A stretch of 64,000 bases of DNA from Cornus controversa (Eukaryota > Streptophyta > Magnoliopsida > Cornales > Cornaceae): positions 30,875,956 to 30,939,955 of the forward strand of contig CM048851.1 of assembly GCA_026545225.1 (NCBI GenBank), written 5' to 3'. The notes under the pieces were generated by a model. It saw nothing but the letters and a program-made list of their open reading frames with translations, was not told where the DNA came from and searched no databases. A program made the translations under genes and the position numbers. Shown here piece by piece: positions 1-12,800 of this stretch; position 1 is the stretch's first letter; every line of letters starts with the position of its first letter.

Positions 1-545
1 ATATTGTTAAGAGCTTTGATGGATTATGCCTAGAGAAGATGAACTATACTGCACCCTAGATTAGAGTAGTTAGGCAGATGGCCCATGCCAATCGAAGATA
101 GTCTATGGCTTAGCCTTAATCATATGTTATCTTCTTGACGGATGAAGGTGAGCTTGTAGCCACCGACACCACTTATGCATGATGTAATTCCCCTATAGTT
201 GATTCAATTGACTATTGATTGTGGAGTTAGTGGTGAAGTCAAACACCCTAGATTTCTCTCATATTATCTTCACTATCTGTTTACTTTGTTTTATTTTATT
301 TTATCTTTTTAATTAGTTTAGTTTAAAAATCAGAATTCTTTTCTTAAATTTAATTAGAATTAATTCCGTATTCCAACTCATCAGACCATAATCCTTGAGG
401 TACGATACCCCTTTCGATAGCCCTATTCTGCAAGGAATTCGTTCTATTGCGAAGTGTGAAAATTTTTAATTGATATACTTTTTGAGTCATACTCACACAC
501 GAATCAGTTATCCAATGTGGTGGTAGTTAGGAAAAAGAATATAAA
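1..545. other. Unassigned retroelement-flanking sequence
   Basis: No open frame or recognisable domain is visible. It abuts the decayed gypsy pol that begins near 546 on the plus strand and may be upstream internal sequence of the same element, but nothing shows this directly. Confidence 0.3.
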
Positions 546-2452
546 ATGGTAGGTCTACATTGATTTCACCAACCTGAACAAGGTATGTCCGAAGAATTGT
601 TACCCACTTCCAAAGATAGATCAGATAGTAGACGTCACAATAGGATACGAACGACTGATATTTCTGGATACATATTCAGGGTACAATCATATTCCTATAA
701 ATTTCAAAGATGAAGAGAAGACATTCTTCATCACTAAAGGATGAACTAACTATTATAGAGTAATGTTGTTCAGGTTAAAAAATGCCAGAGCCACCTACCA
801 ACGCTTAATTAACAAGGTTTTCAACAAGCAAATGAGCCGAACGGTCGAAGCCTACATAGATGACATGGTAGTCAAAAGCTCAAAGAAGGTGGATCATTTG
901 AAGCATCTGCAATAAATTTTTGACACCCTGAGAAGTCACAATATGAGGTTAAATCCACTAAAATGTTCTTTCAGGGTTTTATCCGGTCAGTTCCTCGGTC
1001 ATACGATCAACCGAACAAGGATCGAAACAAGTCCGACTTAAGCTTTGGCTCTCATTCATAATACAAAGCCTAGAACACACAGAGACGTTGAGGTTTTGAC
1101 CGGACGTATAGCGGCCCTCAGTAGATTCATCTCATGTCTCTCATATAGATGCAAACCATTTTTTGACGTAATCTTAAAAAAGAGAGAACACCTATGGGGG
1201 CCAGAACAGTCGAGGCTCTCGAGAAACTAAAACATTAAATGCGGAATCCGCTAATCCTCTTTGTCCCAATTGATGGCAAGTCGCTCTACCTATATATGGT
1301 CGTATCACGATCAGCAACCAGTACAGCCTTGGTAAGAGAAGAAGGAAAAAGGCAGTGTACGGTGTTCTGCTCTAACAAAACCATGATTGACGCTGAGCTC
1401 AAGTACAAGAACGTAAAAAAATTAATCCTGGTCCTAGTACATGCAAAGAAAAAGTTAAGGCACTACTTTGAGTCACACCCTATAGTGGTGCCTACCACGT
1501 TGCCATTGAAAACAATCCTCAACAAACTAGACATATCCGAACGAACCATGAAATGGGCTATAGAACTCGGATCTCTCGACATCAGCTTTGAATCCCGAAC
1601 ATCAAAAAAAGGTTAGGTCGTCGCAAATTTCCTGTTCGAGTATAAGCCCGAAGATTAAGAAGAGCAGCAAACCATTTTATGATGGGAACTATATGTAGAT
1701 GGATCCTTGGGAAAAATAGGAGTTGCAATAGGGATTAAAATTAAAACTCCAGATAGAACAAAATTTCACCACGCTATTAGACTTGAATTTGAAATATCAA
1801 ATAACGAAGCTGAGTATGAAGCTCTTATAGCAGGTCTGCGATTGGCGAAAACCCTATAGGTAAAAGATTTAATAGCTTTTAGTGACTCATTACTAATCGT
1901 GAAGCAGGTAAATAGAGAATACCATTCAAAAAAATAATGAATGAATTCATATAGGGAAGTAGTGAGCATGGAAGCTAGAAGTTTCAACTGGGTCCAATTT
2001 CGCTACATTCTGAAGGAACAGAACAAGGAAGCCAACCGATTGGCTTGCTCAGCATCGCATGCAGATGATTCATTGACCAGACTTGTAGTAGTGGAGGCAC
2101 TAGATAGTCCAAGCATAACAAATACCCATCAGACATTGGCAATCTTAGGGGAGCCGAATTAAATGGACCATATAATGCCCTACCTCAAAAATGGAACCCT
2201 TCCGGAACAGAAAGAAGAAGCATGAAAGTTTAGGATGAAAGTGGCCAAGTATGCCATCGTCGACATCCATTTGTACCAGAGATCATTCTCAGGTCCCTAC
2301 ATGAGATATTTATCCACGTCAAAAAGAAACGAAGTCTTGAAGATGATTCATGATGGGGTGTGTGGCAATCACTCAAGAGGGAGATATTTGGCCCATAAAG
2401 CTCTCATACAGGGGTACTTTTGGCCATACATGGCCTAGGATGCGACTGAGTA
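546..2452 (+). pseudogene. Decayed Ty3/gypsy pol (Tat/Athila-like): RT, RNase H, start of integrase
   Basis: A broken polyprotein read through several stops and frame changes. In order I see reverse transcriptase (VYIDFTNLNKVCP, YPLPKIDQ, a decayed active site in the form AYIDDMVVKS near 850-875, and LNPLKCSF), the connection segment with the Tat-typical TGRIAALSRF near 1095-1130, a first RNase H (HPIVVPTTLPL, MKWAIELGS near 1480-1570), a second RNase H-like domain (YVDGSLGKIGVAIG and NNEAEYEALIAGLRLAKT near 1690-1860), and the integrase zinc-binding region (GVCGNHSRGRYLAHKALIQGYFWPYM near 2355-2440). The double RNase H arrangement and these motifs are typical of the Tat/Athila branch. In-frame stops (for example in KW*VYIDF near 545 and KG*TNYY near 740) show it is dead. 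gag, protease and the integrase core are not visible. Confidence 0.88.
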
Positions 2453-2494
2453 CACCAAAAAATATGACGGATGCCAACGCCATGTGAATATACT

Positions 2495-2615
2495 TAGGGA
2501 TGGCAACGGGGCAGGGCGGGGTTTTTAACTTTCCTGTCCCCACAACCGTTTAACTTTTCCTGCCAAGTCTCCGCCCCGCAATCGTTTACAAAATCATCCC
2601 CAAACCCCATCCCTA
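2495..2615. mobile_element. Possible short hAT-type non-autonomous element
   Basis: A 121-bp GC-rich segment starting TAGGGATGGCAACGGGGC and ending CCCATCCCTA, so its ends form a short inverted repeat (TAGGGATGG). The GGGGCAGGGCGGGG composition is typical of a widespread family of small plant hAT-like elements. I could not find a matching 8-bp target duplication, so the boundaries are uncertain. Confidence 0.35.
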
Positions 2616-2910
2616 AAACCTGATGGTCCGAGAAGTCCATGAACATGTTTGTCTAAGTTTTAATGTCAAAAAGGATCCGCAGGGGCATTTGTATCATTTA
2701 TCTTTAATTATCTTGTGTTATTACTTTTCTTTCATAAATTTGCACTTTTAAATGTAGGGGTAATTTGGGAATTTTACTCATTAGAGTTGCTTGTGTTTAT
2801 CAAAATAAAAATAAAAAATGGGTGGCACATATACTTTGGCATAATTGATTCATTTATGTGGGTGGTAGTTTTTGTAATATATATATGAGAAAGAACATGT
2901 GCTAATTAGT

Positions 2911-2949
<39 letters not shown>

Positions 2950-4616
2950 GAAAAGGTGATATAAAAAGAAAGAGATTAGGTCAATTTGGTAGGTGCATCA
3001 GATAAGGCAGTCGAAAGTTATTCAAATAGAAAAAGAAAGAGTAAAGTTTTGAGAGAGGAAAAGAAGGTGAGATGCTGAATGATACATTTCAGTAAGAGAA
3101 AAAAAGTGAGCATAACAGGGTGACAGTGAGAATAAAGAAGGAGCTCAAGAGGAAAAAGGAAAGTGATTGTAAGAGTGAGAATGAAAAAGTGAGCTGCGAT
3201 AAGCTCATCGATGGTTTAGAGAAAGAAATTGTGAAGATCGATTATGAGAGATGATCTAAAGCCATCGTTGTAACTCTGTGAGTAACGACCTGATTTCATT
3301 TTATGAGCTCACCGCAGGTACAGTCTACTCATCTCTATACACTATCACAGATACACAATTCTTAGTCTCATAATTTCGGTTGTTGGGTTCTTGATTATCA
3401 TGTGTTTGCTTGGTTGTTGGAGCTTCGGATTCTCATATATTCTTGAGCTCTGATTTTCATATATTTATTATCTTTGAGCTATGGTTCTTAGTTGGTTCGG
3501 TAACTTTCATGAATATTAAGTTAATTTGAAAAATCAGTGGTATTGAACCATTGTTTGAACTGTGCTCCTGCTGTCAAGGTATAAAGATTTCTGTTTCTTT
3601 AATATCTGTGACTAAAATCCTTCTTCAGTAACTTGACACATTAACTATCATATAGTGAGTAATATTTCTATACATCATGTCCAACTTTATGTTTGCTTTG
3701 CATTCTTGGTCTTCAAACTGAAACCTGCAGCTTTGTGCATTAATTGAGCGAATCTGCTATAGATTTTAAGTTTTTTTTAGTTGCTTGTTTAAAGCGTCCA
3801 AGAAATAGTCATCTTGGTCTTAATGAATTCTGAGATGAGACTTAGTATTTCAGCAGGTGTATTTTACTTAGTTACATATTATTGATGCCTGATTGTGACT
3901 GATTCAGTAGTTGAAATAGGTTTATTCACCTGAACTCTGATTTTATGATTTATGAGCTTTGTGTGAATCTGTTTTTGATGTCCCAAGTTATATTAAAAGT
4001 GTTGTTTTGGAAATTTCATGTTGATGAGTTAAGTAATCACAACTACTAATTTGGAATTGATTCTGTGAACTTGGAATTTCTGTTTTTGTAATCCGAAATT
4101 GATTATGTTATTTTGAAATTGTTGTTAGTTGTTCTATAAATGCTATTTTTTAGATTTAAATAGTGCATATGCTATCTATCTATTGAACTGCTCGCACTAC
4201 TAACTTCTACTCCAATTGCAATTGTGTTTGTGTTTAAGAACATGTATCAAGATAAGCAATACTAAGACTGTTGTTTAAACTTAATGCACCAAGTCTAATG
4301 AAAATTCAAGAAGCTGAGGACGAGATTATTTGAAAGAGTGCTACTACTTCAAGTCCGTTGCAGCTACACTCAATGGTGTACATATCGAAGCCAATCATCG
4401 AAGAAATTCAAGTGTCATGTTCTGCCAAGGAGTCTAGTGACCGTATCATTGTCGTGCCAGACCTTGAAGACTAATTATCAGGGTTTGAAGATTTGAAGAT
4501 TGACCTTTGAAGACCAACATACAAGGCTGGAAGACTTTGCCACTGCTCAAGACACCGAACTGACTCCACTATCACTATGTATAGTCCAAGTATTGGGATA
4601 CTTTGGATAGGGGGAG
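2616..4616. other. Gene-free stretch, probably retroelement internal/3' sequence
   Basis: No coding potential is evident. It contains an (AT)n microsatellite at 2914-2947, T-rich intron-like sequence, and at its right end a purine-rich tract (GGATAGGGGGAG near 4605-4616) abutting an LTR. That position suggests a polypurine tract, so the stretch before it could be the 3' end of a copia element. Confidence 0.4.
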
Positions 4617-4977
4617 TGTGAGTGATTGTGGTGAGATTGAGGTGAGATAGCTTGGGCTTTGGGAAACCTAAATTGGGATTGAGAGCGAAAAAACTATTGT
4701 GAGATTTGGTGAGAGTGGTTCAGGCCTAGGGAGGTTGTGAACTGGGTGAGTGTTGGAGCAAACTATGTTGTGAGTTAGGTGAGTGATTGAGAGAATTACT
4801 GTACTACCCTTTCAGACATAGTGGAGCTCAATTTGAAGAGGTTTTTTCCCCACCTTGGGGTTTTCCTCTATAAATCTGTGTGTCCAAAATTGTGCGATTG
4901 CATGTGCTAACCAAACCTACAATATTAGGAAGAAAAATCAAAGAACCTATTCACCCCCTCCTCCTCTGGGTTTATCA
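4617..4977 (+). repeat. Ty1/copia-type LTR with polypurine tract on its left and primer site on its right
   Basis: A 361-bp segment beginning TGTGAGTGATTG and ending TTTATCA (TG...CA). The left neighbour is a purine tract and the right neighbour is a tRNA-Met type primer binding site, followed by a copia gag. An LTR normally has only one of these neighbours in one element, so the arrangement suggests a tandem array in which two element copies share one LTR, or a chance juxtaposition. A second LTR copy was not recognised in the window. Confidence 0.6.
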
Positions 4978-4979
4978 AT

Positions 4980-4992
4980 TGGTATCAGAGCA
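4980..4992 (+). other. Retrotransposon primer binding site (tRNA-iMet)
   Basis: TGGTATCAGAGCA lies two bases after the CA end of the LTR. TGGTATCAGAGC is the well-known complement of the 3' end of plant initiator tRNA-Met, used to prime minus-strand synthesis. It fixes the strand and the right edge of the LTR. Confidence 0.85.
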
Positions 4993-5039
4993 CAAGTCTG
5001 CATTTCTTAGTTTAACCACTTGTAGCAAAGATCCTAAGT

Positions 5040-6180
5040 ATGGATGAAGACAGTTCGACTCACAAGGCCCCTATTTTTGACGGCACCAGCTTTGACACTT
5101 GGGAGGATTAAGATGGAGGCTTTCTTACTTTCCATCTCCTATGATGTTTGACATGCTATATTAGAAGGGGTGTCATCCTTGATCCTGCAAACCCCTCAGC
5201 AACTAACAAGATTACCAAATCAGTCGATGGGAAGGCTAGAAATGCTTTATACAAAGCATTGCAAAAATAAGAATTTACAAGAGTCAAGAATTGCAAAACT
5301 GCAAAGGAAATTTGGGATTCTTTAGTAACTGCACATGAAGGAAGCAACACCATCAAGGAAAATAAGATTCAATTTCATCAAGTCAAATTCGATGGTCTTA
5401 AGATGTACGAAAGAGAAAATGTGGTATATTACTTCTTCAGAGTCAAAGAGATTGTAAATGATATGAGGGAATTGGGTGAACAGATTGAAGACAAAGTGGT
5501 GTGCAAAAAGATATTGCGCACTATGACTGATAGGTTCAATCCCAAAGTCACCATTCTAGAAGACAAAGACATCTCTAGACTTAGCATTAATGAGCTGGAG
5601 TCATCTCTCACAGCTTATGAGATGAGAATTGGACCTTTTACTCAAATGCGGAGGGAGTCAGCTCTAAAAGCAAAAAAAGTAAAGGTTCCAACTGAAAAGG
5701 AATCAAATTCTGATGACTCTAAAGATGAAATGGCTTACATAACAAGAAAGTTCAAAAAATTCAATATGAGGAGAAAAGTAAAGCAATAGGAAGGACAATA
5801 TTGTTTTGGCTATGGAAAGCAAGGCCACTACATAGCTAATTGTCCAACTGCTCCCAAGAAACAAAAATACAAGAAGTTCGGTGCTCCGTAATACAAAAGG
5901 AAGGGCAAGAAAAAGGCGTTATACACGGGTTGGGATTCAAGCACAGAAGAATAACAACAAGAATCATCTGATGAGAATGACGAAGAGACATGCTTGTTTA
6001 TGGCCTTACAAGAATCAGATGTGGCAAGTTCAAGTTCTAAAAATGAAAAGGAACCCAATGTTGATGAAGTCCTTGCTAAATGTGAAAGGTTGGCACAGAA
6101 GTGTAGTGAACAAAAAAAGTAACTGAAAAAGGCCAACTCAGAGCTACAAAAATCAAAGGAATTGCTTGTCAAGCACTTAA
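5040..6180 (+). pseudogene. Broken Ty1/copia gag
   Basis: The start is the first ATG after the primer site (MDEDSSTHKAPIFDGTSF, 5040), interrupted after the TWED motif by a stop. It continues in other frames (NALYKALQK, AKEIWDSL) into an open 128-residue stretch at 5403-5789, the UBN2-like gag core (KYERENVV..FFRVKEIVNDM, CKKILRTM). A nucleocapsid zinc knuckle follows near 5800-5845 but reads CFGYGKQGHYIANC, so the second Cys of the expected CX2CX4HX4C is Tyr. An acidic, Ser-rich C-terminal coil reads to about 6180. This is a dead gag. The sense-strand protease and pol expected after it are missing. Confidence 0.85.
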
Positions 6181-6357
6181 AGGTAAAATTGTCTACCTTA
6201 TGTGCTATTTCACTTACTTTGTACTATCTAACAAAATGCAGGACTCAAGAATCAAATTGGAGCACACAATGGTTTTACTAATTTGCACACTTTATGCTCA
6301 TATCCAGAAACTACATAACCTTCAAGTTTATCCATGTAAATTTCTTCTTCTAATTCA

Positions 6358-7200
6358 TCATTTAAAAACATAACTTTTAAAATTCATTTGGTGAATAACA
6401 AGATTGTTAATGGTAGTTAAAGCAATCAAAACTCTAATAGAAGAAATTCTAGTTATAGGAGCAAAAGTGTCAAAGAATTCAATGTATTTCCTCTGTTTAT
6501 AACCTTTAGCAACCAACCAAGCTTTAAATTTATCTATTAACCAATCAAATTTTAACTTATTTTTAAAGATCCATTTACATCCAATGGTTTTAGCACCAGG
6601 TGGTAAATCAATCAACTCTCATGTATGGTTGGAAATAATTGATTCCAATTTGCTTTGAATTACTTCTTTCCAAAAAGGTGCATTAAGTGAAATTATTGTC
6701 TCATTGTAAGTTTGAGGGTCATTCTCAACTAAGAATGTATAGAAATCATCTCTAAAATTAGTTTCTTTCCTTCTTCTTTTTATTTCTTCTAAGTTCTATA
6801 TCGAAGTGCTCAACATTTTCCTCTTCAAATATGTTGCTAGACACATTCTCAAGTTTTTCCATATTATGTTTCATTGGAAAAACATTTTAAAAGAAATCTG
6901 CATTCTTGGTTTCAACTATTGTGTTAACATCCATTAAATTGTTATCACATTTAGTTATAAAAAATCTATAGGCTGCACTATTTTGGGTTTATCCTATAAA
7001 CATACTGTCAAATGTTTTAGAACTCAAATTTCTCTTTTTAGGTTCAGGTAAAAAAACCTTAGCTAGGCACCCCCATATTTTCATATATAACAAATTAAGT
7101 GCATAGTCTTTCCACAACTAATATGATATTTTACCATTTTTCTTATATGGGATTTTATTTTGTATATGACAAGCTGACAAAAATTCCCCCATAAGTTAAG
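6358..7200 (-). pseudogene. Antisense Ty1/copia pol fragment (integrase C-terminus to RT N-terminus)
   Basis: On the minus strand, the segment near 7190-7000 encodes a copia integrase end (YELWKDYALNLLYMKIWGCLAKVFLPEPKKR, then SKTFDSMFIG). A linker with several stops follows, then the RT start in the open frame 6615-6358 (DLPPGAKTIGCKWIFKNK, FKAWLVAKGYKQ, FAPITRISSIRVLIALTTI). The RT catalytic half is absent. It faces the gag relic to its left, so the two are not one intact element, although they could be an inverted rearrangement of the same family. Confidence 0.85.
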
Positions 7201-7470
7201 GAAGTTATTAAAAATTATATTATAATTTATATACAATATTTCTCTATTCTTACTTTGGAAGTTTCAAGTCATATCTCCTGGAGAACTTCATTAATATTTG
7301 AAATTCCTTATCTTTCCCGACAATAGATCACAACTAAGTGGATCTCGTGGCCTTGAGTTTAAAATATGTTCAGTGTTACATATTTAAAAATGTATACTAA
7401 ACACCTATCTAAAACTCTCTTCAATCACCCCCCCCCACACACATATATATATATATTATAGTTTACATGT
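7201..7470. other. Unassigned AT-rich spacer with simple repeats
   Basis: No coding signal. It ends in a C-run, CACACA and (AT)n tract at about 7427-7458. Confidence 0.4.
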
Positions 7471-8312
7471 CACACCCAGATTTTCGAGTCACCAGAGATT
7501 CCATCTCCGAGTCCAATTCCCGAGGGTGAGTCTATCTATTAAGCCCTGATGAACTATCTTAACATTTAAATCACTGCGGAAGCTTAATTATATTTTTGCA
7601 CATGCATATGTACAATCTAACATCAACTAATCCCAATGAGCCCCACACGTAATCACACATGCACATCCAACATAGTTGTGGACTACAAGTTTCGATTAAG
7701 CGAAATATACTTTTCGATCACTCGAAATGGGTATTTCTCACAATTGAAATTGATCTTTCGATCAAGCAAAGTTTTTGATTAATCGGTGGTGTATCGAAGT
7801 GCAATCGAAATTCTGCTGGAATTTGGCCTACTTCCATCGAAATTATCTCGATTGAAGCTCGCTTAATCGAAGGCTTTCGATTAATCGAAAAGAAATTTTC
7901 AATCAATCGAAATGCTTTTCGACTAAAATCTTGAATGCATCACACTTAAACACGTTTATGTCTAAATCCATCCCAACGCATTATCATCCCTTAGATACAT
8001 CCACACAACATTGTAATCATCAATAAAATGTTATACATCATAATTCCCATACAATTGATCCAAATCATACATTTCATTGATATGGCGTTCCAAGTTCATA
8101 GTCATCATATGAATTACATGTATACGGTCAAAAAGTATTATGAATTCAACTACGATTACAACTACAACTACAACAAAATCAATATGCCACAAGTCGACAT
8201 AGATAGCCATGTAAATAATATCCAAAAATAAAGCCAAAATGCTACAAAGAACTCCACTTGGATGTTCAGGTTCCATCTATCATTGACGCATTATTTATAA
8301 AAAGGTTGGGGG
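7471..8312 (-). repeat. Truncated Ty3/gypsy-type LTR
   Basis: It opens with a TGTCACACCC-like end, close to the TGTCACACCCC start at 9838 and TGTGACACCCC at 26866, which marks a family of gypsy LTRs here. The middle (7690-7925) is full of short variants of CGATTAATCGAA in both orientations. It appears cut on the right where the next LTR has inserted at 8313. Orientation is inferred only from similarity to the 26.9-36.1 kb element. Confidence 0.45.
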
Positions 8313-9826
8313 TGTTCGATGTGCAAAACACGATAAAATATTATGTATTAGTGTCGTTATTGTTTTATACTTCGACAAAAGAGAATTTATAAAAACTTAC
8401 AAATACTCTACTAAAATTAGTAAAGTGGTGAGTAGGGGTCGAATCCACAGAGATTGCGTTAGTTTTGTTGTTAAGCTATCAAGACCTTGTCTAATTTAAT
8501 TCAAAGGGAATTTGTTTTATTTTTAAATTAAGGTGTTGAAATTAAATGACATAAATAAATGATAGATATTGGAGATAGAGGGTCCTGGGAATTCACTTCA
8601 CCACTAACCTTCTAACAATTACAATTGTACTAATTTGGGACGTTTAATTTATGTATTCAGAAAATAATGGCTCCCAATTCAATTCTATCAAGAGGATTCA
8701 TTCAATATACAATTAAGGATAACTTGTGTTCGCTTAGTATGGCCTATATATCTGACTAACTAATGATATGATAACCCATCTTCGCTTAGTACGAATTATA
8801 AAAACTCTAAATTGAATGATCTATGAAAGCTATTGTTTAACCTGTCTTAACAAAATCACAGAAGTTGAAAAGAACCAAACCCTAATCACTGCAAACTTGC
8901 ATTCATTCTACAAGAACAAAAGTAAATATGTAATGAAATAATTCATTAAAATTCAAACTAACAGTACAACTATTGTTTATGTCTTGGTTATACAATCAAT
9001 GCACAAATTAATTCGTTCCCAAATTAATATACAACTTAAAATATTGAAAGACAGATTAGGGTTACATCACTTCTCCGGAATGGTGTTTAGCCGCTCATGA
9101 TCAGAGGTCTAGGCTTGAACGATGATGAAATCGTCATCTTCTTGCCCGTATCGTCACAAATCGCCTCTGTATATCTCTCTGTGCTTCTCTCCTCCAGCAT
9201 ACCTAGTTTCTCTCTTTTCTCTCCTTTCATTTTGCAAAACAAACACCCACAGGACACCTGGCCTCCCCAAAGTGGCAAGTGCGTATAAGAAAATGGCACT
9301 TGCACCTCACAAAGTGGCATTTGCGTCCAAAAAGTGGCAGCTGCGCAAATAGGGTAGAAAGTTGTTGTAAACGTCCGTTTTTGGAAATTTTCGTAAAATA
9401 TGAAATTGTACATAATTGAATTTTCTTCAACCTAAGTAGAGTTTGGGTCATTTTGACAATCATGTACAGAGTTATGGTCTGAATACCAAAATGGATCCAA
9501 AATTTTTTAAGCTTGAGTTGGCCCAATCTTTACTATGAATAGGCCCGTGCTCCTTTTCTTCATTTAAATTCATTTCCAATCCATTTCTTCAGTCCATTTA
9601 ATTTGGATCTTCAATATAAACATATCTCTCAAGGGTCAAGCTTCAACTTCTTACTAAATGAGCATCATATGCAGCCCGATTTTACCATTATTAATCAGAA
9701 TTACCCTTAATCACCTGAAATCATAAAAAGATTAAAATTATTAATAAAAACATGAAAGAAATATTACCAAGACACTAATTCATATAATTTTAGGGGTATT
9801 GAATAAGGAATATTCATTGCTTATCA
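8313..9826. mobile_element. Probable solo LTR (Tat/Ogre-like)
   Basis: A 1,514-bp segment starting TGTTCGATGTGC and ending GCTTATCA, with no internal retroelement domains. The phrase TAGGGGTCGAATCCACAGAGATTG near 8433 is a recurring motif in long plant gypsy LTRs. The five bases on the left are GGGGG and on the right AGGGG, a 4/5 match to a target duplication. Short open frames inside are repeat sequence. Confidence 0.5.
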
Positions 9827-9837
9827 AGGGGGAGGGG

Positions 9838-12800
9838 TGTCACACCCCAAATTCTCGTACCCATAACGATACAACAACTCAATGGTGAGAATGCGGAACA
9901 TCAACACCTCTCATCTATCACAACAATCATTTCAAAATCATTCATCCATAGAAGCTAATCATATATACACAATTACATAATTGTATGTCCATCTTCATTC
10001 ATCCCAATGGACCTCATACTAGTCTATATATCCATACATGTTCATTTCTATTTTAAAGTTTACAAAATTCTATCCCAACCTAGTTTCGGTCGGCTGATAC
10101 TACCTTTCGGTCAGCTGAAACCTGGGTTCAGCTGACCTAGTCTACGTAATATGTCGGTCGGCTGGATGATAGTTTCGGTTGGTCAAAAAAGAACTTTTCG
10201 TTGGATAAAACCCTTCTCCAGTCGTTCAAAATAGGTACCCAAAATACAAATGTTCGGAATCTCACACTTTCGGTCGGCTGTTGTAGAGACTAGGCAACCA
10301 ATAGTTCTAAAAATGTCCAAAACCTATATTTCTCATGTCCAAGTGCATTCTCAAGTCCCATACATACATCCACAACTCTAAATATGATTAAAATTCCATA
10401 AATCCATACATTTACATCTCACAAAGGTTAAATCCATGCATTTCATAAACGCAATCCAAAAATATTCATTTTATACATTGCTCAAGAGTTGCAAACTCAC
10501 CATACATAGAGAATACATAGAAGTTCTAATACACATCGATCATCCAAACATAAAGACAATATTTCTAAACTTGTCCACATGCCACAAACCAGCATGGACC
10601 TCTATATACATATATAAACAGAAAGAGTTCTTCTAACTCTAAGTACAACTCACGGTTGTTCATTATCAACCACCTCTTTTTTGTGTCCTGAAAGTGTTAA
10701 TATAGGGGGATGAACAATTTCAACAGCTCAATAATAATATGTTGTGCAATCTGTTCAAATTCACATTTCATACCATTGCATAAACATAAAATAACATATA
10801 TAGCCTAACTACGTGTCATGCTTCCTAGCACTATAGTCAAAAGTTAAAACTTTCATCCACAAGGTATATACATCAAAACGCTTAACAACCACAATATTCA
10901 CATTTCATGTTTTGACGCACAACTCATTATATCTATAACATATGACATAATCGACGTTGGACATAGAATCTACTCAAGTCACATAAGCCACATAACTACA
11001 CTTAAGACTCAAAACACTCTCGGAATTGGAATCACACTCACACATACAATTTGGATATGTGTCGAAGCTCCATACTCCATTTTCTAGTTATTTTTGGGCT
11101 ACTAACCTACTGGTAACAAACCCTCTTGTGCAAGTTCAAGGTCTTTCAACCCCTGGGGATATGTTTCTCGTTTATTTTGTCATGACCCACTTCCGATATA
11201 ATACCCCCCCACAAAATATGTCACGTTTTGCACATACATTCGCACGTCTCGATGCGTTGCACCCAATTTATATCCTATGTTCATTCTAGCATGTCATGCA
11301 ATAATTCATAATGACACGTGCTTGCATTCAACTCCCAAAACTAGGTTTTTGACAATTCCCCAAAATCCCACATATGCAATATTTTTCATATAAGGCATAC
11401 GTTAGTAATTCTAGCATTCTACATCACATACCAATCCTTTCTAATCCAAAGAAACATATATACTTCATATAATCATATATAACTTGAAAATCATCTATTT
11501 TATGCTTGTAACATGAAATTTAATTTGAAACAAAAGACACAACACACGCACCCTACCTCAAAAGATACAATTTCTAGCTATCCCTCAAAATCACCAATGT
11601 TAAAGTTATCTAAACTCAACCTTGTTTGGTTCCGAGCAACGCCTTTGCCGCTTAGAACACATTTCTCTTCTTCGGCACCTTCTGAATCAAGCTTTAAGAC
11701 CTTCAAAATCTAAAGAGAAGAAGAAAAACACAAAGAGGAGAGAATGAGGAGCTTGGGTAACTATTTTAGAGAGAGAAATAGTGGCTGAAATATCTGTAGT
11801 TGATATTTATAAGCCCTAGAACATAAAATGACCCTAGTTACTTAACGTACCTTTCTAACCTCTATTTTTGAATCCGAAAATGGCTATGACCTCAAAATCA
11901 ACTCTATGTCTCTTCTAATTGGTCTATAACCAAAAAATATTATTTCTTAAAAAAATATCCGAATTCTTGGGCCTACCTAACCTTTGTCCCGGGTCCTAGA
12001 GATCTAAAATTTTAAAATGAGTTGAATGGCTCACAAAACTCTCCAGACCTCTAAACAAGTCCCCACGTATGTAAATTACATTTAAAACATATGTAAATCA
12101 ATTAAAATCTTATTTCAAAAAATAATTAAATGGAAGAAAAATTCAAATCTCTATAAGAGGTGAGCAAATCAATGAGTTCAATAAGAATGCCCCAACCCAC
12201 CTGGGCATCGACCCAACACCGACCTACATTACATGCAACTATGATGTCGCTACACTACATGACATATACTAAGTTCTCATATCAACTAACACAAATGTAA
12301 TTCAATAAGTATGCATTTATTCCATACAACATGCTTAACAGTTAAAATACATAAACATCAAGATATTTACATCTTCTTCAGTCATAATCCAATACATAGA
12401 CATGATTGGTCAACTCCGAAGATTATATGATATTGGGTAACTCCAACGACACTCGTATGATGAGGTAACTCCGACAGTTATACATTCATGGCATTATATA
12501 AGTTTTGTACTCGTGATTGGGCAACTCCGACGATCACGAAACTTGGAGTATGATTGGGCATCTCCGACGAACATCCTATTGTGGATATTCTCACTACTTC
12601 AAATACATGGTTGGTCATCTCCAAATTCTATGTATGTCACACTTGGGTAATACTCTGATATATACGTATACATGCTCATAAGTCACATATAACTCACATA
12701 ACATATATTTCTCACGCTCTTCAATGCATATTCTTGTTATAATTAACCCTAACATGCATTTCATTTACATAATTATCATATAGCCACATATATGTTTCAA

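Noticed and set aside
8433-8460. Possible tRNA B box in GGGTCGAATCC
   Set aside because: The motif belongs to a recurring LTR phrase; no A box or stem structure upstream.
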